From Treponemataceae bacterium (GTDB taxonomy: Bacteria > Spirochaetota > Spirochaetia > Treponematales > Treponemataceae), in the NCBI GenBank assembly GCA_024402455.1, contig JAKSTS010000040.1, positions 1 to 16,690 on the forward strand: a stretch of DNA of 16,690 nucleotides, in the 5' to 3' direction. Below are positions 1 to 7,023 of the stretch, piece by piece. The translations under genes and the position numbers were made by a program. Numbering within the stretch: position 1 is the stretch's first letter; each line of letters begins with the position of its first letter. The notes under the pieces were generated by a model, which saw nothing but the letters and a program-made list of their open reading frames with translations, was not told the DNA's origin and did not search any database.

Positions 1-78
1 GTAATAGGAGGTTTGCGTGTTACCGCGGCGCTCTGCGTCGGGGAGCTTGATTATCTGTTTGGAAAAAAACATGCATAA
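1..78 (+). CDS. C-terminal end of an unidentified protein (partial)
   Basis: An open frame enters from the left edge in frame 1 and stops at TAA (76-78), giving 25 residues that begin VIGGLRVTAALCVGELDYLF and end GKKHA. The first half is hydrophobic and glycine-rich, and the tail is basic. The stretch is more GC-rich than the following intergenic DNA, which fits real coding sequence. It is too short to assign to a family. No hairpin with a T-run follows the stop directly, so transcription may run on towards the parS region. Confidence 0.55.
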   Translation, partial: VIGGLRVTAALCVGELDYLFGKKHA

Positions 79-162
79 AAAGAAGAAGTCAGTCTGTAAT
101 ATATTTTTTAGAAAATTTGTTTCAGTCTCTAAATCAAGCTATTGAATCAGAATTAAAAAAAG

Positions 163-178
163 TGTTTCACGTGAAACA
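163..178. other. parS: parS centromere site (ParB-binding palindrome)
   Basis: The sequence TGTTTCACGTGAAACA is a perfect 16-bp palindrome and matches the widely conserved bacterial chromosomal parS consensus (TGTTNCACGTGAAACA). ParB binds such sites as a dimer, spreads along flanking DNA and loads SMC, so that ParA can segregate the replication-origin region. The site lies in non-coding DNA 85 bases after the end of the partial upstream gene. Such sites cluster near oriC in most bacteria, so the window is probably origin-proximal. No parA, parB or dnaA is present here. Confidence 0.85.
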
Positions 179-211
179 TATTTAAACCAGAAATTAATAT
201 TTTAATTGTTT

Positions 212-393
212 AGCCTGAATGTCGAGTTATGAAATCCATAGTTGTTCTTGCACTAACAAGAGCATAAAAACAATCTGTCATCCCGAATTTATTAGCCTTC
301 AGCACAAGCTCTCTTAATACACGGGATGCTGAAATAAATTCAGCATGACAAAAAAATTTTACATCATTTTTATAAAAACTCGACATTTGGGCT
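212..393. repeat. Compound inverted-repeat intergenic element (MITE-like)
   Basis: The outer arms AGCCTGAATGTCGAGTT (212-228) and AACTCGACATTTGGGCT (377-393) are inverted copies matching at 15 of 17 positions. Nested inside are inverted copies of a TGTCAT-C/G-C-C/T-GAATTTATT unit (276-293 and 326-350). The right copy contains a perfect 8-bp hairpin, ATGCTGAA-ATAAA-TTCAGCAT (326-346). No open frame of useful length runs through it. The nested-palindrome layout fits a non-autonomous mobile element or a dispersed palindromic repeat. No convincing target-site duplication is visible. Confidence 0.6.
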
Positions 394-410
394 TTATAAT
401 AAAGGCATAT

Positions 411-445
411 AAAAAAGCCTGGCAGAATTAAAACTGTCAGGCTTT
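411..445 (-). terminator. Rho-independent terminator of argA
   Basis: Arms 414-425 and 434-445 pair over 12 positions with one mismatch around an 8-base loop. On the minus strand the second arm ends in a run of six U (complement of 411-416). It lies 9 bases beyond the argA stop codon. Confidence 0.8.
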
Positions 446-453
446 ATATAAAA

Positions 454-1821
454 TCACATCAAATTCAGCGATAAAGCTTTTGATCCTCTTTCCGGAGACC
501 ATTTCTTTTTTCGTTCATCTGGCAGGGAATCTATTGAAACAGGTTCAAAACCAAGCTGTTCAAACCAGTCTGCTGTACGTGTCGTAAGGACAAATACAGA
601 TTTAAGATTTTTTTCGCGGGCTTTTTCTATGAGAAAGTTTACAAGTTTTGGACCGACGCCAATATGGCTGCATCTGTTATCAACGGCAACGGCTGCAATT
701 TCTGCCTGATTATCTTTATATATGTGTAAGGCTGCACATGCTTTTATACTGCCGTCAAGTTCATAAACAATGTAATCATTATATTGCATTGATAAATCTG
801 ATTCTGTGCGTGGCAAAAGAATGCCGTCTTCTATAAACGGCCTCATAACGTTCAAAACATCTGGAATGTCTTCAATAGTCATATTTCGTATTCCGCCGTA
901 ATTATCTTCATAAATCATTGTGCCAGAACCGAAGTTTGAAAATAATTCGCATGGAATTGTGCCGTTGTAAGAACCGTTTAATATGTGTACGCGGGAAACA
1001 CCGGCTCTACATGCGGTTAAACCAAGGCGCAGCAACGAAAGGCTTTGCTGCAGATTTTCGATGTGTTCTGGAGAATCCTTTTTCTGTCTGCTGATTTTGT
1101 CTTCATTAATGTTTATAAAAGATGGAAGTTCTTCAACATTAAGTGCAAGAACATGACCGTCTTGAGAAATTTTTGTATTTGCTGGAATGTCAAAATCTTT
1201 GTTAGTTATGCTTGTGTTTTGAGTTAAAAAGAAAAGCTTGTCTGCTTTCATTTTGACAGATAAAGCTGCGGCAAGCTGCATTGATGAAATGTTATAAGGT
1301 TTTCCAGACAGACTCCAGCCGATACAAGGAAAAATAGGTACAAAACCATTTTCAAGAACTGTTGAAACAGCGTCTATCTGAATCTTGTCTATTTCACCAG
1401 AAGTGCCAAAATCAATGCCGTTTTGAATTCCTTTGCCGCGTGCTCTTACCCAGTTGCCGATTACGGCTGTAGTTTTTTCTGCAGCAAAAGAAGTCATTAC
1501 TCTGTTTGAAACATCAAATGCAGCCATTTTTATAAGAGGCATAGCTTCCTCTTTTGTAATGCGGCAGCCATTCAAAATCTGCCATTCTATGGATTCTCTA
1601 TCCAAAATTTGATTTATCTGCTTACGCGCAGCAGGTACAATAATTATTCGTAAACCAGCTTCTTTGACAAAACAGATATCTCTGATATGGCTGGCAAAGC
1701 TTGGCGAATCAATAATACTGTCATCAATGTGAATAACTAATGTGGCGCTTTTAAAGAGTTTTATGTAGCGGATAACATCACGAATGCTTTCTGCTTTTGT
1801 AAAAATTTCTGTACTGTGCAT
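454..1821 (-). CDS. argA: N-acetylglutamate synthase (amino-acid N-acetyltransferase)
   Basis: This enzyme transfers acetyl from acetyl-CoA to the amino group of glutamate, the first step of arginine synthesis, in the cytosol. The 455-residue product has the E. coli ArgA layout. An amino-acid-kinase-like domain (about 24-300) has lost the kinase glycine motif (HIDDSII where kinases have a GG motif), as is usual in this family, and is expected to be the arginine-feedback domain. A GNAT domain (about 310-455) follows, with IAAVAVDNRC (motif A region) and the ArgA signature VFVLTTRTADWFEQLGFEPV near 409-428. The ATG at 1821 is preferred over an upstream TTG at 1860 because homology begins there; neither has a strong ribosome site. 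It stands alone, with no other arg genes nearby, and has its own terminator. Confidence 0.9.
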   Translation of the reverse strand: MHSTEIFTKAESIRDVIRYIKLFKSATLVIHIDDSIIDSPSFASHIRDICFVKEAGLRIIIVPAARKQINQILDRESIEWQILNGCRITKEEAMPLIKMAAFDVSNRVMTSFAAEKTTAVIGNWVRARGKGIQNGIDFGTSGEIDKIQIDAVSTVLENGFVPIFPCIGWSLSGKPYNISSMQLAAALSVKMKADKLFFLTQNTSITNKDFDIPANTKISQDGHVLALNVEELPSFININEDKISRQKKDSPEHIENLQQSLSLLRLGLTACRAGVSRVHILNGSYNGTIPCELFSNFGSGTMIYEDNYGGIRNMTIEDIPDVLNVMRPFIEDGILLPRTESDLSMQYNDYIVYELDGSIKACAALHIYKDNQAEIAAVAVDNRCSHIGVGPKLVNFLIEKAREKNLKSVFVLTTRTADWFEQLGFEPVSIDSLPDERKKKWSPERGSKALSLNLM

Positions 1822-1970
1822 GAGTAAAGTATAAAAAGACAAGAGACAAAATGCAAGCAAAGATAATATCTTATAAAGTATACAATAAACTTATAACGAT
1901 ATACAAGATATAGTTTTATAACTTTGATGTTTGACTTTCTTTTTTTGCGACTAAGTTGTAACATCATATT

Positions 1971-2867
1971 ATGGCTATTAAAATTTCTAATAAAAATATT
2001 GATTTGATTGTTGAAACAGCAGGCGAACATTATAAGGGAAGCCGCTTTGACTGGAATGGAACTGTTACACAAGTTTATTTTCAAGGAATTCCATTGCTTG
2101 GACAGGAAAAGAAAATTTTCCACCGCAATAGGAAAATTTATGGAAGAGGACTTCATAATGAATTTGGAATAAGAGACTGCATCGGTTATGACGAAACAGC
2201 AGAAGACGGACTTTTTCCAAAGATAGGAACAGGCTGGCTTAAAAAAGATGACAAGCCTTATTTTTTCTATACACAGTATGAAATGGAAAGCTTGAAATTT
2301 TCTGTAAAAAGACCGCGCGCAGACATAGCCGAATTCATCTGTATTTCCGGTGAAAAGAACGGTTATTCTTATGAATACAAAAAAACAATAACTCTTCTGG
2401 AAGATGGTTTTATAATTGACTATGAAATCAAAAATACAGGTTTAAAGAATATGTCCACAACAGAATATGTTCATAATTTTTTCTGTCCTGCAAATGGAAA
2501 AATTTCGGACAATATTGAACTTTCTTTTGATTTTCAATTTGAACCTGAAAAGCTTGAAAAAAAAGCTGAAGATGGAGCTCTTGAAACAAACGGAAAAACA
2601 ATAACGTTTGCAAAAGAACCTGAAGGAGAATTTTATTTAGGCGGAATTTTAGGTGCAAAAAAAGACTGCGAAAATGTTTCCGGCTGGACAATTAAAGATA
2701 AAAAATCTGGATTGACAGTAAAAGAAAATGATTCGTTTGAACCGGATGCTGTTGAACTATGGGGACATAGCAAAGCAATAAGCCCAGAAGTTTTTTTCAG
2801 GTTTAGTGCTGATCCACAAGAAACAGTTAAGTGGCAGCGCCATTATTCAATAAAAAAAGAACAGTAA
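1971..2867 (+). CDS. Aldose 1-epimerase-like (galactose mutarotase fold) protein
   Basis: The 298-residue product resembles the galactose-mutarotase/aldose-1-epimerase superfamily, whose members interconvert alpha and beta anomers of sugars in the cytosol. Supporting features are an early arginine/glutamate segment (GLHNEFGIRD, 60-69), a central EYVHNFF motif (165-171) of the kind carrying the catalytic histidine, alternating beta-strand segments, and a late acidic/aromatic VELWGHS segment (261-267). There is no signal peptide. The actual substrate cannot be read from sequence, and a divergent non-catalytic sugar-binding role is possible. The ribosome site before ATG is weak (no clear AGG). 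The gene diverges from argA and ends at a bidirectional terminator. Confidence 0.7.
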   Translation: MAIKISNKNIDLIVETAGEHYKGSRFDWNGTVTQVYFQGIPLLGQEKKIFHRNRKIYGRGLHNEFGIRDCIGYDETAEDGLFPKIGTGWLKKDDKPYFFYTQYEMESLKFSVKRPRADIAEFICISGEKNGYSYEYKKTITLLEDGFIIDYEIKNTGLKNMSTTEYVHNFFCPANGKISDNIELSFDFQFEPEKLEKKAEDGALETNGKTITFAKEPEGEFYLGGILGAKKDCENVSGWTIKDKKSGLTVKENDSFEPDAVELWGHSKAISPEVFFRFSADPQETVKWQRHYSIKKEQ

Positions 2868-2878
2868 ATCAGATTATA

Positions 2879-2923
2879 AAAACCCCTGAAATTGAACTTT
2901 TGAAGTGCAGTTTCAGGGGTTTT
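2879..2923. terminator. Bidirectional terminator between convergent genes
   Basis: Arms AAAACCCCTGAAA (2879-2891) and TTTCAGGGGTTTT (2911-2923) are perfectly complementary over 13 bp with a 19-base loop. The A-run and T-run flanks allow it to work for both the epimerase-like gene (plus) and the methyltransferase gene (minus), whose stops lie on either side. Confidence 0.9.
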
Positions 2924-2951
2924 CATTTAAGAAAAGTTTTGGGCAATCAGA

Positions 2952-3734
2952 TTACAGTTTGCTGAGTTCATAAATAAAAAGAGTTGCAGCTTGTGCAACA
3001 TTTAAACTTTCAACTGCTGTTCTTATTGTATTGCCATAATAAGGCTGTTCTTTTCCTTCAATGCGGATTAATTCATCGCAGTTTGAAATGACACTTTGAG
3101 AAATGCCATGTTCTTCATTGCCAAGAACGAGAAGAACAGGTTTGTCATTTACAATTGAAGGCAAGTCTTTTAATGTTTTTTTTGCACGGACCTCGGTTCC
3201 AAGTCTTGTCATTTTTCCTTCAAGATCCTGCATAAGTTTTGGAATTGATGCAACAGTATAAAGCCTTACATATTCCATTCCGCCTTGTGCAACACGATAG
3301 CTGCTTGTAGTAACACTTGACTGTGCTTCATCCAAAGGAATTACTATGTTGTCAATGCCAAAAAATACAGCACTTCTGATTATTGCGCCGAGATTATTTG
3401 CATTGCCGACACGGTCCAGCAGAATGACATGTTCATTATTTTTTAACCATCCGGCAACGATGTTTGAGTCAAGTTGAGGAATTTCTGGCTGTGGAATCAT
3501 TGCGACAACGCCTTGATGGTGTACACTGCCGCAAAGCTTTTCAAGCTCAGAATCGTCTTGAACGCAGTTATAAGGTTTTTTTGATGCTGCAAGACGGCGG
3601 CACAGACCTCCAAATTGAGGAGCCCGTTCCTGGTTAAAATAAAGACGTGTAATTATGTCTCCGTGTGCTTTTTCGAGGGCTTTTACAGCCTCAATGCCAC
3701 AAACGGCAAGTTCGTGAAATTTCTTGTTCTTCAT
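2952..3734 (-). CDS. TrmH/SpoU-family RNA 2'-O-methyltransferase (YfiF/RlmB-like)
   Basis: This is a SPOUT-class enzyme that transfers methyl from S-adenosylmethionine to a ribose 2'-OH in rRNA or tRNA. The 260-residue product has an N-terminal substrate-binding domain (VCGIEAVKAL to VHHQGVVAM), then the trefoil-knot catalytic domain with motif 1 NANNLGAIIRSA (catalytic Arg), motif 2 LVLGNEEHGIS and motif 3 ESLNVAQAATLFIYE. The length and the FHELAVCG opening are closer to the E. coli YfiF type than to RlmB proper, so the exact RNA target is open. The ATG at 3734 is chosen over one at 3743 because homology starts there and the upstream ATG overlaps a TATAAT box. Neither start has a clear ribosome site. 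Confidence 0.85.
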   Translation of the reverse strand: MKNKKFHELAVCGIEAVKALEKAHGDIITRLYFNQERAPQFGGLCRRLAASKKPYNCVQDDSELEKLCGSVHHQGVVAMIPQPEIPQLDSNIVAGWLKNNEHVILLDRVGNANNLGAIIRSAVFFGIDNIVIPLDEAQSSVTTSSYRVAQGGMEYVRLYTVASIPKLMQDLEGKMTRLGTEVRAKKTLKDLPSIVNDKPVLLVLGNEEHGISQSVISNCDELIRIEGKEQPYYGNTIRTAVESLNVAQAATLFIYELSKL

Positions 3735-3741
3735 GATTCGC

Positions 3742-3771
3742 ATTATAACATTTTGTAACGTGTTCTGTCTT
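3742..3771 (-). promoter_or_regulatory. Predicted promoter of the RNA methyltransferase gene
   Basis: On the minus strand AAGACA (3771-3766) and a perfect TATAAT (3747-3742) are separated by 18 bases. Expected initiation about 7 bases beyond the -10 box falls at or beside the ATG at 3734, so the transcript would be leaderless or nearly so. Confidence 0.4.
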
Positions 3772-3865
3772 GTATAAATGGTTGTTTCTATGTATTAAAA
3801 AGTTTAGAAAATCAAATAAAAAAACAATTTAGAATTTTTCAATTTTAACCTTTAAATTGATATTG

Positions 3866-3894
3866 TTGTTTTAGAAGAAAGAAAACATTATAGT
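3866..3894 (+). promoter_or_regulatory. Predicted promoter of the peptidoglycan-binding protein gene
   Basis: TTGTTT (3866-3871) and TATAGT (3889-3894) are separated by 17 bases, a good sigma-70 spacing. They lie about 42 bases before the GTG start. Confidence 0.4.
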
Positions 3895-3936
3895 TTGATA
3901 ATCTGTAATAAGAGACTTTGAAAATTTTTTCAGAAG

Positions 3937-4518
3937 GTGAAAAAATATATTAGCATTTTTGTTTTTATAATTTTGTCTTTTTCTTTATTTGCTCAATCAA
4001 ATTATTTAAGGCAGGTTCTTTCAGTTACTTCTCCTAGAATGTATGGTGAAGATGTTTTTTTCATTCAGAAAAAAATAGTTGAAATGGGTTTTGAAATTGG
4101 TGAAGTTGATGGATATTATGGTCCAAAAACCGAAAAGGCTGTAAAATCTTTTAAAGATCTTGCTGGTTTTGAGCCAGACGGAATAATTGCAAAAACAGAA
4201 TATGATTTTTTTGATTCAAAAGAAGCAGAAGTTGTAATTTTGGGAATTGCTGCATGGAATGAAAATAAAAATGCAGAAACTGTTTCATATAAATCAAAAT
4301 ATAAGATTCCTAAATCTCCAAACGGAAAATTTTATGTTTATAAAAAAGAAGGAAAAACAGCATTTTGCAAACTTGAAATTTCTGGAGATTCTTTCCTGCA
4401 GGAAAATAAAGTATTCAAAATAAATGAAAATACTTTTTTTATTTGTTATGAAGAAAAGGTTGCAGAAAATTTAACAGAAATTTCAGCTGGTATCTATATA
4501 GACGTTTATATTTTTTGA
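3937..4518 (+). CDS. Secreted peptidoglycan-binding-domain protein
   Basis: The 193-residue product opens with a signal peptide: Lys2-Lys3, a hydrophobic core, and a likely cleavage after LFA near residue 19. It is therefore exported to the periplasm or outside. Residues about 30-90 match a PG_binding_1 domain: two helices with the typical YGEDVFFIQKKI and DGYYGPKTEKAVKSFK motifs, then the DGI turn. This domain usually docks a protein on cell-wall peptidoglycan. The remaining ~100 residues are beta-rich and carry no recognised catalytic motif, so a structural or sensing role is as likely as an enzymatic one. The start is GTG, and the best Shine-Dalgarno match (AGAAGG) overlaps it instead of preceding it. 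Confidence 0.75.
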   Translation: MKKYISIFVFIILSFSLFAQSNYLRQVLSVTSPRMYGEDVFFIQKKIVEMGFEIGEVDGYYGPKTEKAVKSFKDLAGFEPDGIIAKTEYDFFDSKEAEVVILGIAAWNENKNAETVSYKSKYKIPKSPNGKFYVYKKEGKTAFCKLEISGDSFLQENKVFKINENTFFICYEEKVAENLTEISAGIYIDVYIF

Positions 4519-4524
4519 ATAACG

Positions 4525-4550
4525 GCTGTTTACAGCAAGATTCAAACAGC
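4525..4550. repeat. Short inverted repeat after the peptidoglycan-binding gene
   Basis: GCTGTTT (4525-4531) and AAACAGC (4544-4550) form a 7-bp stem with a 12-base loop just after the stop codon. No T-run follows on either strand, so it is at best a weak terminator or RNA-stabilising hairpin. Confidence 0.3.
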
Positions 4551-4684
4551 AGAATAATTAAATTTATAGAAGATTGCAGAAATTATTTTTAGATTTTATC
4601 TTATAGACGTATAATTTGATTCATACAGAGGTTTTGTACTCTGCTGCTATGATTTGTGGCAATGAACAAACTTCGATGTTCTGG

Positions 4685-4713
4685 TTGCGTTTAAATTATT
4701 GTGTTTTTATGTT
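4685..4713 (+). promoter_or_regulatory. Predicted promoter of the HD-domain gene
   Basis: TTGCGT (4685-4690) and TATGTT (4708-4713) have a 17-base spacer, about 60 bases before the start codon. A perfect TATAAT at 4610-4615 without a good -35 box is an alternative further upstream. Confidence 0.3.
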
Positions 4714-4775
4714 ATGCGTAAAAAACGATTAAGTATAAAATGCCAATAATATAGTGTTTAGTATAGGAGAAATTA

Positions 4776-5372
4776 ATGAAAATTAATGAAGCACATGAAC
4801 TGCTTGAAAAATATGTAACAAGCACAACTTTGCAGCGGCATTGTCTTACAGTTTCTGTAGTAATGAAATATTGGGCAGAAACACTTGGTGAAGATAATCC
4901 AGAATTTTGGGAATGTGTAGGCTTGCTGCATGATATTGATTATGAACAGTTTCCAGAAAAACATTGTGTAAAAGCAAAAGAAATACTTGAAAATGAAAAA
5001 GCAAATTACCCGGGAATTTCAGATGAACTTATTCATGCCGTTCAAAGTCATGGATGGAATATCTGCTGCGATGTAGAACCTGTTCACAGAATGGAAAAAG
5101 TGCTTTATACGATAGATGAATTGACAGGCTTGATTTTTGCATGTGCCATGGCAAGACCGTCAAGAAGCGTAATGGATCTGGAAGTAAAATCTGTTACAAA
5201 AAAATTCAAGACACAGTCTTTTGCTGCCGGCTGCAATCGTGAAATTATTACAAACGGAATGAACCTTATGAAAAGTGTAATTCCGGATATTGACGATGAT
5301 GAAATTATTAACCGCTGCATTCTTGCAATGCGCACAAAAGCAGCAATTCTTGGAGTTGGTTCTCTGATTTAA
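4776..5372 (+). CDS. HD-superfamily (HDIG-type) metal-dependent hydrolase
   Basis: The 198-residue product is a small single-domain HD protein. Candidate metal ligands are H22 (LQRHCL), H52-D53 (GLLHDIDY), H87 or H92 (ELIHAVQSHGW) and D114 (YTIDELTG), matching the H...HD...H...D order of the HD phosphohydrolase superfamily. It is probably cytosolic, with no membrane segment. Members hydrolyse phosphate esters of nucleotides, but this stand-alone group lacks an established substrate. The start has a strong ribosome site (AGGAGA at 4765-4770). The gene has its own downstream terminator and no obvious functional partner beside it. Confidence 0.8.
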   Translation: MKINEAHELLEKYVTSTTLQRHCLTVSVVMKYWAETLGEDNPEFWECVGLLHDIDYEQFPEKHCVKAKEILENEKANYPGISDELIHAVQSHGWNICCDVEPVHRMEKVLYTIDELTGLIFACAMARPSRSVMDLEVKSVTKKFKTQSFAAGCNREIITNGMNLMKSVIPDIDDDEIINRCILAMRTKAAILGVGSLI

Positions 5373-5408
5373 ATTATTAACTTTTGAAAAATTCCTGTTC
5401 AGCAATTG

Positions 5409-5434
5409 GCGCACTGTTTTAGTGCGCTTTTTTT
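5409..5434 (+). terminator. Rho-independent terminator of the HD-domain gene
   Basis: GCGCACT (5409-5415) pairs perfectly with AGTGCGC (5421-5427) over a GTTTT loop, followed by seven T (5428-5434). It is strong and one-directional, 37 bases after the stop codon. Confidence 0.9.
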
Positions 5435-5465
5435 ATTCATCTGTGAAAAAGCGGGCAAATAAATT

Positions 5466-6185
5466 TTAATTTTTAACGTTTCTAAAAGAAGTTTTTTTAT
5501 CAAAACCATGGTTAACGATTTTATCAGCATCTGTTAATCCAATGCTTTCTGCAGGTTTATCATTTTTTGCTGCAAGCAGATATTCTTCTATTCCCATGTA
5601 TATTGCTTCAGGCTGAATTATAGATGCAAAACCTGCATTATTTAAAACAGGAAATACTTTGTCAGACTGATTTTTTAAAAACGGGCAAAACGTAATATTT
5701 GCAAAGTTTGCTTTTAGCCAGTCTTTTTTTGTCATTTTTTCGATAGGATATTGACGGCTGTGTGCTCTGTAAAGGCATAACGGTGGACCTGAATAGTCAT
5801 ACCATTTAACAGTGCAAAGAAGTTCCATTTTAAAATCAATCAAAGAAGAATTGTAAAAATGGTTTGAACTTGAATTTTCATATTTTAAGTGAGTCCATTT
5901 GATAATAAAAAAAGTAAATCCAGCTGTAAGAATGATAATATAAAACGGAGGTTCTGTATTTTTATCTTTAAATATGAGAGAAAAACTGTTATCAGGTGGT
6001 ATTGGATTTAGAAAAGTTTTTCCGTTGACGATTATGCTTGAACCGGAACCTTCATTAATGGTTTTGCAGAGAATGTCTTTTGTAAGCAGAATAGAACCGC
6101 GTCTGTCAAATACAATATCTTCATCGCTGTTTGTCTGATGCGCTAAAAAATCGTAATAGTCTTTGTTTCTGTCGATTATTTTCAT
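5466..6185 (-). CDS. Conserved-looking protein of unknown function
   Basis: The 239-residue protein has no signal peptide and no recognised catalytic motif. It opens MKIIDRNKDYYDFLAH and has an early VFDRRG. One short hydrophobic stretch (about 81-95, FYIIILTAGFTFFII) looks more like buried strands than a sure membrane helix. The tail DKIVNHGFDKKTSFRNVK is highly charged. The start and tail style resembles hypothetical proteins I have seen in gut-bacterial genomes, which also begin with a MKII..KDYYD motif and end in HGFD.KTSFR. I cannot verify that match or give a function. It follows the exonuclease gene after a 50-base gap on the same strand and may share its transcript. The ribosome site is weak. 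Confidence 0.6.
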   Translation of the reverse strand: MKIIDRNKDYYDFLAHQTNSDEDIVFDRRGSILLTKDILCKTINEGSGSSIIVNGKTFLNPIPPDNSFSLIFKDKNTEPPFYIIILTAGFTFFIIKWTHLKYENSSSNHFYNSSLIDFKMELLCTVKWYDYSGPPLCLYRAHSRQYPIEKMTKKDWLKANFANITFCPFLKNQSDKVFPVLNNAGFASIIQPEAIYMGIEEYLLAAKNDKPAESIGLTDADKIVNHGFDKKTSFRNVKN

Positions 6186-6235
6186 ATTTTTGTAGTCGGT
6201 TATAAAGTGTTGCGTTTGATGTATGTTCTAAACAT

Positions 6236-6844
6236 TTAATTATTGAGATTGTTTAGTTTTTTAAAAACAAATAATGTTGCCTTTGTATCATCTAAAGCAT
6301 GATGAGCATTAAATGTATACCCATAAAATTTAGCAGCTTCCTCTAATTTAAACCATTTATTATGATTGTGCTTTGCATCCCATATTTTCCTATTGTCAGC
6401 AAAATCTTTCATTACATCTACAGTATATTTTGAACTAAGCTTTATTCCTGCACTAGAAATAAAGTTTTTATCAAATTCAATATTATATCCAACAAGAACA
6501 TCTGCATTATCAAAAATATTTTGTATTTTCTCTCTATAAGCATCTATAGTTTTACAATTTTCAACATCATCTGGAGAAATTCCATGAATTGATTCTGCAT
6601 TGGGCCATCGCTTACGATTTATAGGTTTAATTCTTTCATTAAATAAAATGGTGCCAGATGCATTTATGATTGAAAATTCTAGTATTTCATCATTTGAAGG
6701 ATTTAATCCGGTTGTTTCTGTGTCAAAAATAATTATTTTATCTAAATCAACATTTGAATTTTTGGTTTTAATAGATTTCTTTAAGAAATAAATAATTAAA
6801 ATTAATGCGACTATGGCTAATAAAAAAATGGCAATTATTCCCAT
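6236..6844 (-). CDS. Membrane-anchored DEDDh 3'-5' exonuclease (DnaQ/Pol III epsilon-like)
   Basis: The 202-residue product starts with an uncleaved hydrophobic helix (about 3-21, IIAIFLLAIVALILIIYFL) followed by a basic KKSIKTK segment. This predicts a single N-in or N-out membrane anchor with the catalytic domain cytosolic. The rest is an RNase T/DnaQ exonuclease: Exo I FDTETTGL (D41, E43), Exo II YNIEFD (D125), Exo III HHALDDTKAT (H181, D186), so all DEDDh metal-binding and catalytic residues are present. Substrate (DNA or RNA) is not decided by sequence. The ATG at 6844 is preferred to a TTG at 6886 because GAAGAG lies 7 bases before it. Base composition is more AT-rich than ftsK or mnmE. 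Confidence 0.85.
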   Translation of the reverse strand: MGIIAIFLLAIVALILIIYFLKKSIKTKNSNVDLDKIIIFDTETTGLNPSNDEILEFSIINASGTILFNERIKPINRKRWPNAESIHGISPDDVENCKTIDAYREKIQNIFDNADVLVGYNIEFDKNFISSAGIKLSSKYTVDVMKDFADNRKIWDAKHNHNKWFKLEEAAKFYGYTFNAHHALDDTKATLFVFKKLNNLNN

Positions 6845-6907
6845 AAAATACTCTTCATTTATAAAACAGCTGTCAGTATATATCAAAAATTGTAAAAACC
6901 ACAGCCT

Positions 6908-6922
6908 TCATCCCAAATTTAT
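6908..6922 (+). repeat. Degenerate partial copy of the dispersed repeat found at 276-293
   Basis: TCATCCCAAATTTAT matches TCATCCCGAATTTAT at 278-292 in 14 of 15 bases, in the intergenic space before ftsK. The inverted partner arm is not recognisable, so it looks like a decayed copy. A chance match in AT-rich DNA cannot be excluded. Confidence 0.35.
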
Positions 6923-7023
6923 AATCTTGAATTTCAGGCTAATATCAAAGCTTTTAATTCCGATAATGAAAAAGTCTATCTAGCTGAAGCTGTTTTGCTT
7001 CTGGATGTTTGGAGTTTATTTTC

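Noticed and set aside
1761..2156. 131-residue minus-strand frame across the argA/epimerase gap
   Set aside because: It overlaps both real genes, has a Cys/Phe/Asn-rich low-information sequence and no family match; a shadow frame.
4769..4790. Tandem AATTAATGAA repeats at the HD gene start
   Set aside because: Two short AT-rich units are compatible with chance, and the second ATG is out of frame.
6920..6925. TATAAT as the ftsK promoter
   Set aside because: No recognisable -35 box lies 16-18 bases upstream, and it falls in the degenerate repeat.
7009..7023. TTG start for ftsK 15 bases upstream
   Set aside because: The TTG is part of the GGAG ribosome site for the ATG at 7024.
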